The notes under the pieces: generated by a model
The model's database searches: none
Told to the model about the DNA's origin: nothing
What the model saw: the letters and a program-made list of their open reading frames with translations, nothing else
NCBI RefSeq assembly: GCF_946477055.1
Contig: NZ_CAMKXG010000196.1
Location: 1 to 6,657, forward strand
Direction of reading: 5' to 3'
Length of the DNA: 6,657 nt
Source of the DNA: Lonsdalea britannica
GTDB lineage: Bacteria; Pseudomonadota; Gammaproteobacteria; Enterobacterales; Enterobacteriaceae
Shown here: positions 5,846 to 6,657 of the stretch, piece after piece
Layout: each line of letters begins with the position of its first letter
How positions within the stretch are numbered: the first letter of the stretch is position 1
Program-made: the position numbers and the translations under genes

Positions 5846-6092
5846 TGAATATCAACCCATCAATTGTGATGATTACGATAATCTTGAAGCCACCTGCCAA
5901 CAGCACCTGACGTTGACGGTGGAATTACGTAACGGTGAAGTGGTGTCCGGGAAAGCCAGCGACATTATCTCTCGCAAGCACGTCGAATATCTGCTGCTTG
6001 ATGATGCGGGCCACGTCAGGGAAGTGCGGCTTGACCATATCCTCAGCTTCAGTCATCCCGAAATAGGGAAAGTCGTGGTTAGCGAACCCTGA
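5832..6092 (+). CDS. rof: Rof (YaeO), Rho-binding transcription antiterminator
   Basis: An 86-residue cytoplasmic protein matching E. coli Rof (YaeO) in [13 protein letters not shown] at the N-terminus, KASD--SRK-VEYL in the middle and [15 protein letters not shown] at the end. Rof binds the Rho hexamer at its primary RNA-binding region and blocks Rho from loading on transcripts, reducing Rho-dependent termination. The fold is a small Sm-like barrel after an N-terminal helix. The many acidic residues at the front fit RNA mimicry. GGTGAG lies 5 nt before ATG 5832; the second ATG at 5838, which would give the 84-residue form listed for E. coli, is 11 nt away and less favoured. It overlaps yaeP and ends before a strong terminator. 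Confidence 0.96.
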   Translation: MSMSNEYQPINCDDYDNLEATCQQHLTLTVELRNGEVVSGKASDIISRKHVEYLLLDDAGHVREVRLDHILSFSHPEIGKVVVSEP

Positions 6093-6113
6093 CCGAACTT
6101 CATCTCGCCAATT

Positions 6114-6139
6114 AAACGGACAACTAAGTTGTCCGTTTT
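6114..6139 (+). terminator. Rho-independent terminator of yaeP-rof, possibly bidirectional
   Basis: AAACGGACAAC (6114-6124) and GTTGTCCGTTT (6128-6138) form a perfect 11-bp stem with a 3-nt loop (TAA), followed by T. The T-rich right arm and next base give TTTT on the plus strand, 22 bp after rof. On the minus strand the stem ends in TTTAATT right after tilS, so it could end both convergent transcripts. An intrinsic terminator suits an operon encoding a Rho inhibitor. Confidence 0.88.
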
Positions 6140-6143
6140 CATA

Positions 6144-6657
6144 TCAAGAGCACGTCAAGGACGACGAAGACGCAGGATGCCAGACGATACGCCAGGCGGC
6201 GTCTTCCGACTCAGGGCGCCCTTCACGCGTGACAAAGGTTCCTACCGCCGCGATAAGCTGTTCGCCGTAGAAGATCAGCGGCGTGCGATCTCTCATCCAG
6301 GGTGCGACGCCAAACTCCTGCCACAACTTTTTTAACTGACGTCCGTGCTCGCGCCCGACGATGTGAAATGTTCCTTGCGCGTGAAAGCGTACTGTGACCG
6401 CTTCGTCAGGATGGGGACGGCGCACCGACACTCCCTGTGGTCCTAATGCCAGCGTTCCCAGTTCTGAGGGAAGCGCCAGAGGCGCTGACGCCGGGTCCCA
6501 GCGCAACACAGTCTCTCTGACTGACGTCCACTGCGGCAAAACATATAAACCATCGCGAAAACGCCGGACTTGCCACGGCCCCAGCACCAACTGCGGTTCA
6601 GAGTCCCGCCGACTGAGCGCCACGTCTTGCCACAACCGCTGCAGCTGTTCCCGCGAA
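6144..6657 (-). CDS. tilS: tRNA(Ile)-lysidine synthase TilS, C-terminal part
   Basis: The last 170 residues of TilS are inside the window; the gene continues past the right edge. TilS adds lysine to C34 of the tRNA(Ile) with anticodon CAU, using ATP, which changes its reading from AUG to AUA. It is an essential cytoplasmic enzyme. The catalytic PP-loop domain with its SGGxDS motif is outside the window. What is visible is the C-terminal RNA-binding part, matching E. coli in RRP--DEAV-VRF-A-G--HIVGR--GR-LKK-WQE-GV-PW-RD-TPL-FYGE-LIAA-G-FVT-EG. The stop TGA lies 5 bp from the shared terminator with rof. Convergent placement with rof is the same as in E. coli. Confidence 0.95.
   Translation of the reverse strand, partial: SREQLQRLWQDVALSRRDSEPQLVLGPWQVRRFRDGLYVLPQWTSVRETVLRWDPASAPLALPSELGTLALGPQGVSVRRPHPDEAVTVRFHAQGTFHIVGREHGRQLKKLWQEFGVAPWMRDRTPLIFYGEQLIAAVGTFVTREGRPESEDAAWRIVWHPASSSSLTCS

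Noticed and set aside
6129..6335. 68-codon forward frame opposite the end of tilS
   Set aside because: It starts inside the rof terminator and is the antisense of conserved TilS codons.

Overview
The window is chromosomal DNA from a member of the Enterobacterales. MutS, YaeQ, YaeP, Rof and the TilS C-terminus all align by eye with their E. coli K-12 counterparts at nearly the same length. The moderately GC-rich core genes and the overall divergence would fit Pectobacteriaceae (Pectobacterium, Dickeya or Brenneria type). That placement is inference, not proof.

Left part (1-1407): an accessory-looking stretch. One gene on the minus strand (332-823) encodes a small secreted protein of the LprI/DUF1311 type. 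It lies between two direct copies of a roughly 109-bp non-coding repeat (106-214 and 985-1093, about 94% identical). Each copy contains a hairpin followed by TTTT, whose stem is identical in both copies. The rest is intergenic, with an 11-bp interrupted palindrome at 226-254. Recombination between the repeats would remove an 879-bp unit containing the gene.

Centre (1408-3966): mutS, complete, with all key mismatch-recognition, ATPase, clamp-binding and tetramerisation residues. Between mutS and the next gene lies 382 bp of non-coding DNA with a GC-rich hairpin just after mutS, three GGAAACC words, six perfect tandem copies of the octamer AGAGAGTC, and a second complex hairpin.

Right part (4349-6657): a block that in E. 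coli K-12 lies far from mutS: nlpE-like and yaeQ on the minus strand, yaeP-rof on the plus strand, and the 3' end of tilS on the minus strand. Order and orientation match K-12, with two differences. The ribosome-rescue gene arfB, which lies between yaeQ and nlpE in K-12, is missing. The NlpE-like lipoprotein is reduced to one domain and has lost the CxxC motif. yaeP and rof overlap by 14 bp and form an operon with a strong terminator that also separates it from the convergent tilS.

I see no CRISPR array, complete insertion sequence, tRNA or rRNA. The points most worth checking are the repeat-flanked LprI-like cassette, the mutS/nlpE junction with its octamer array, the trimmed NlpE and the missing arfB.
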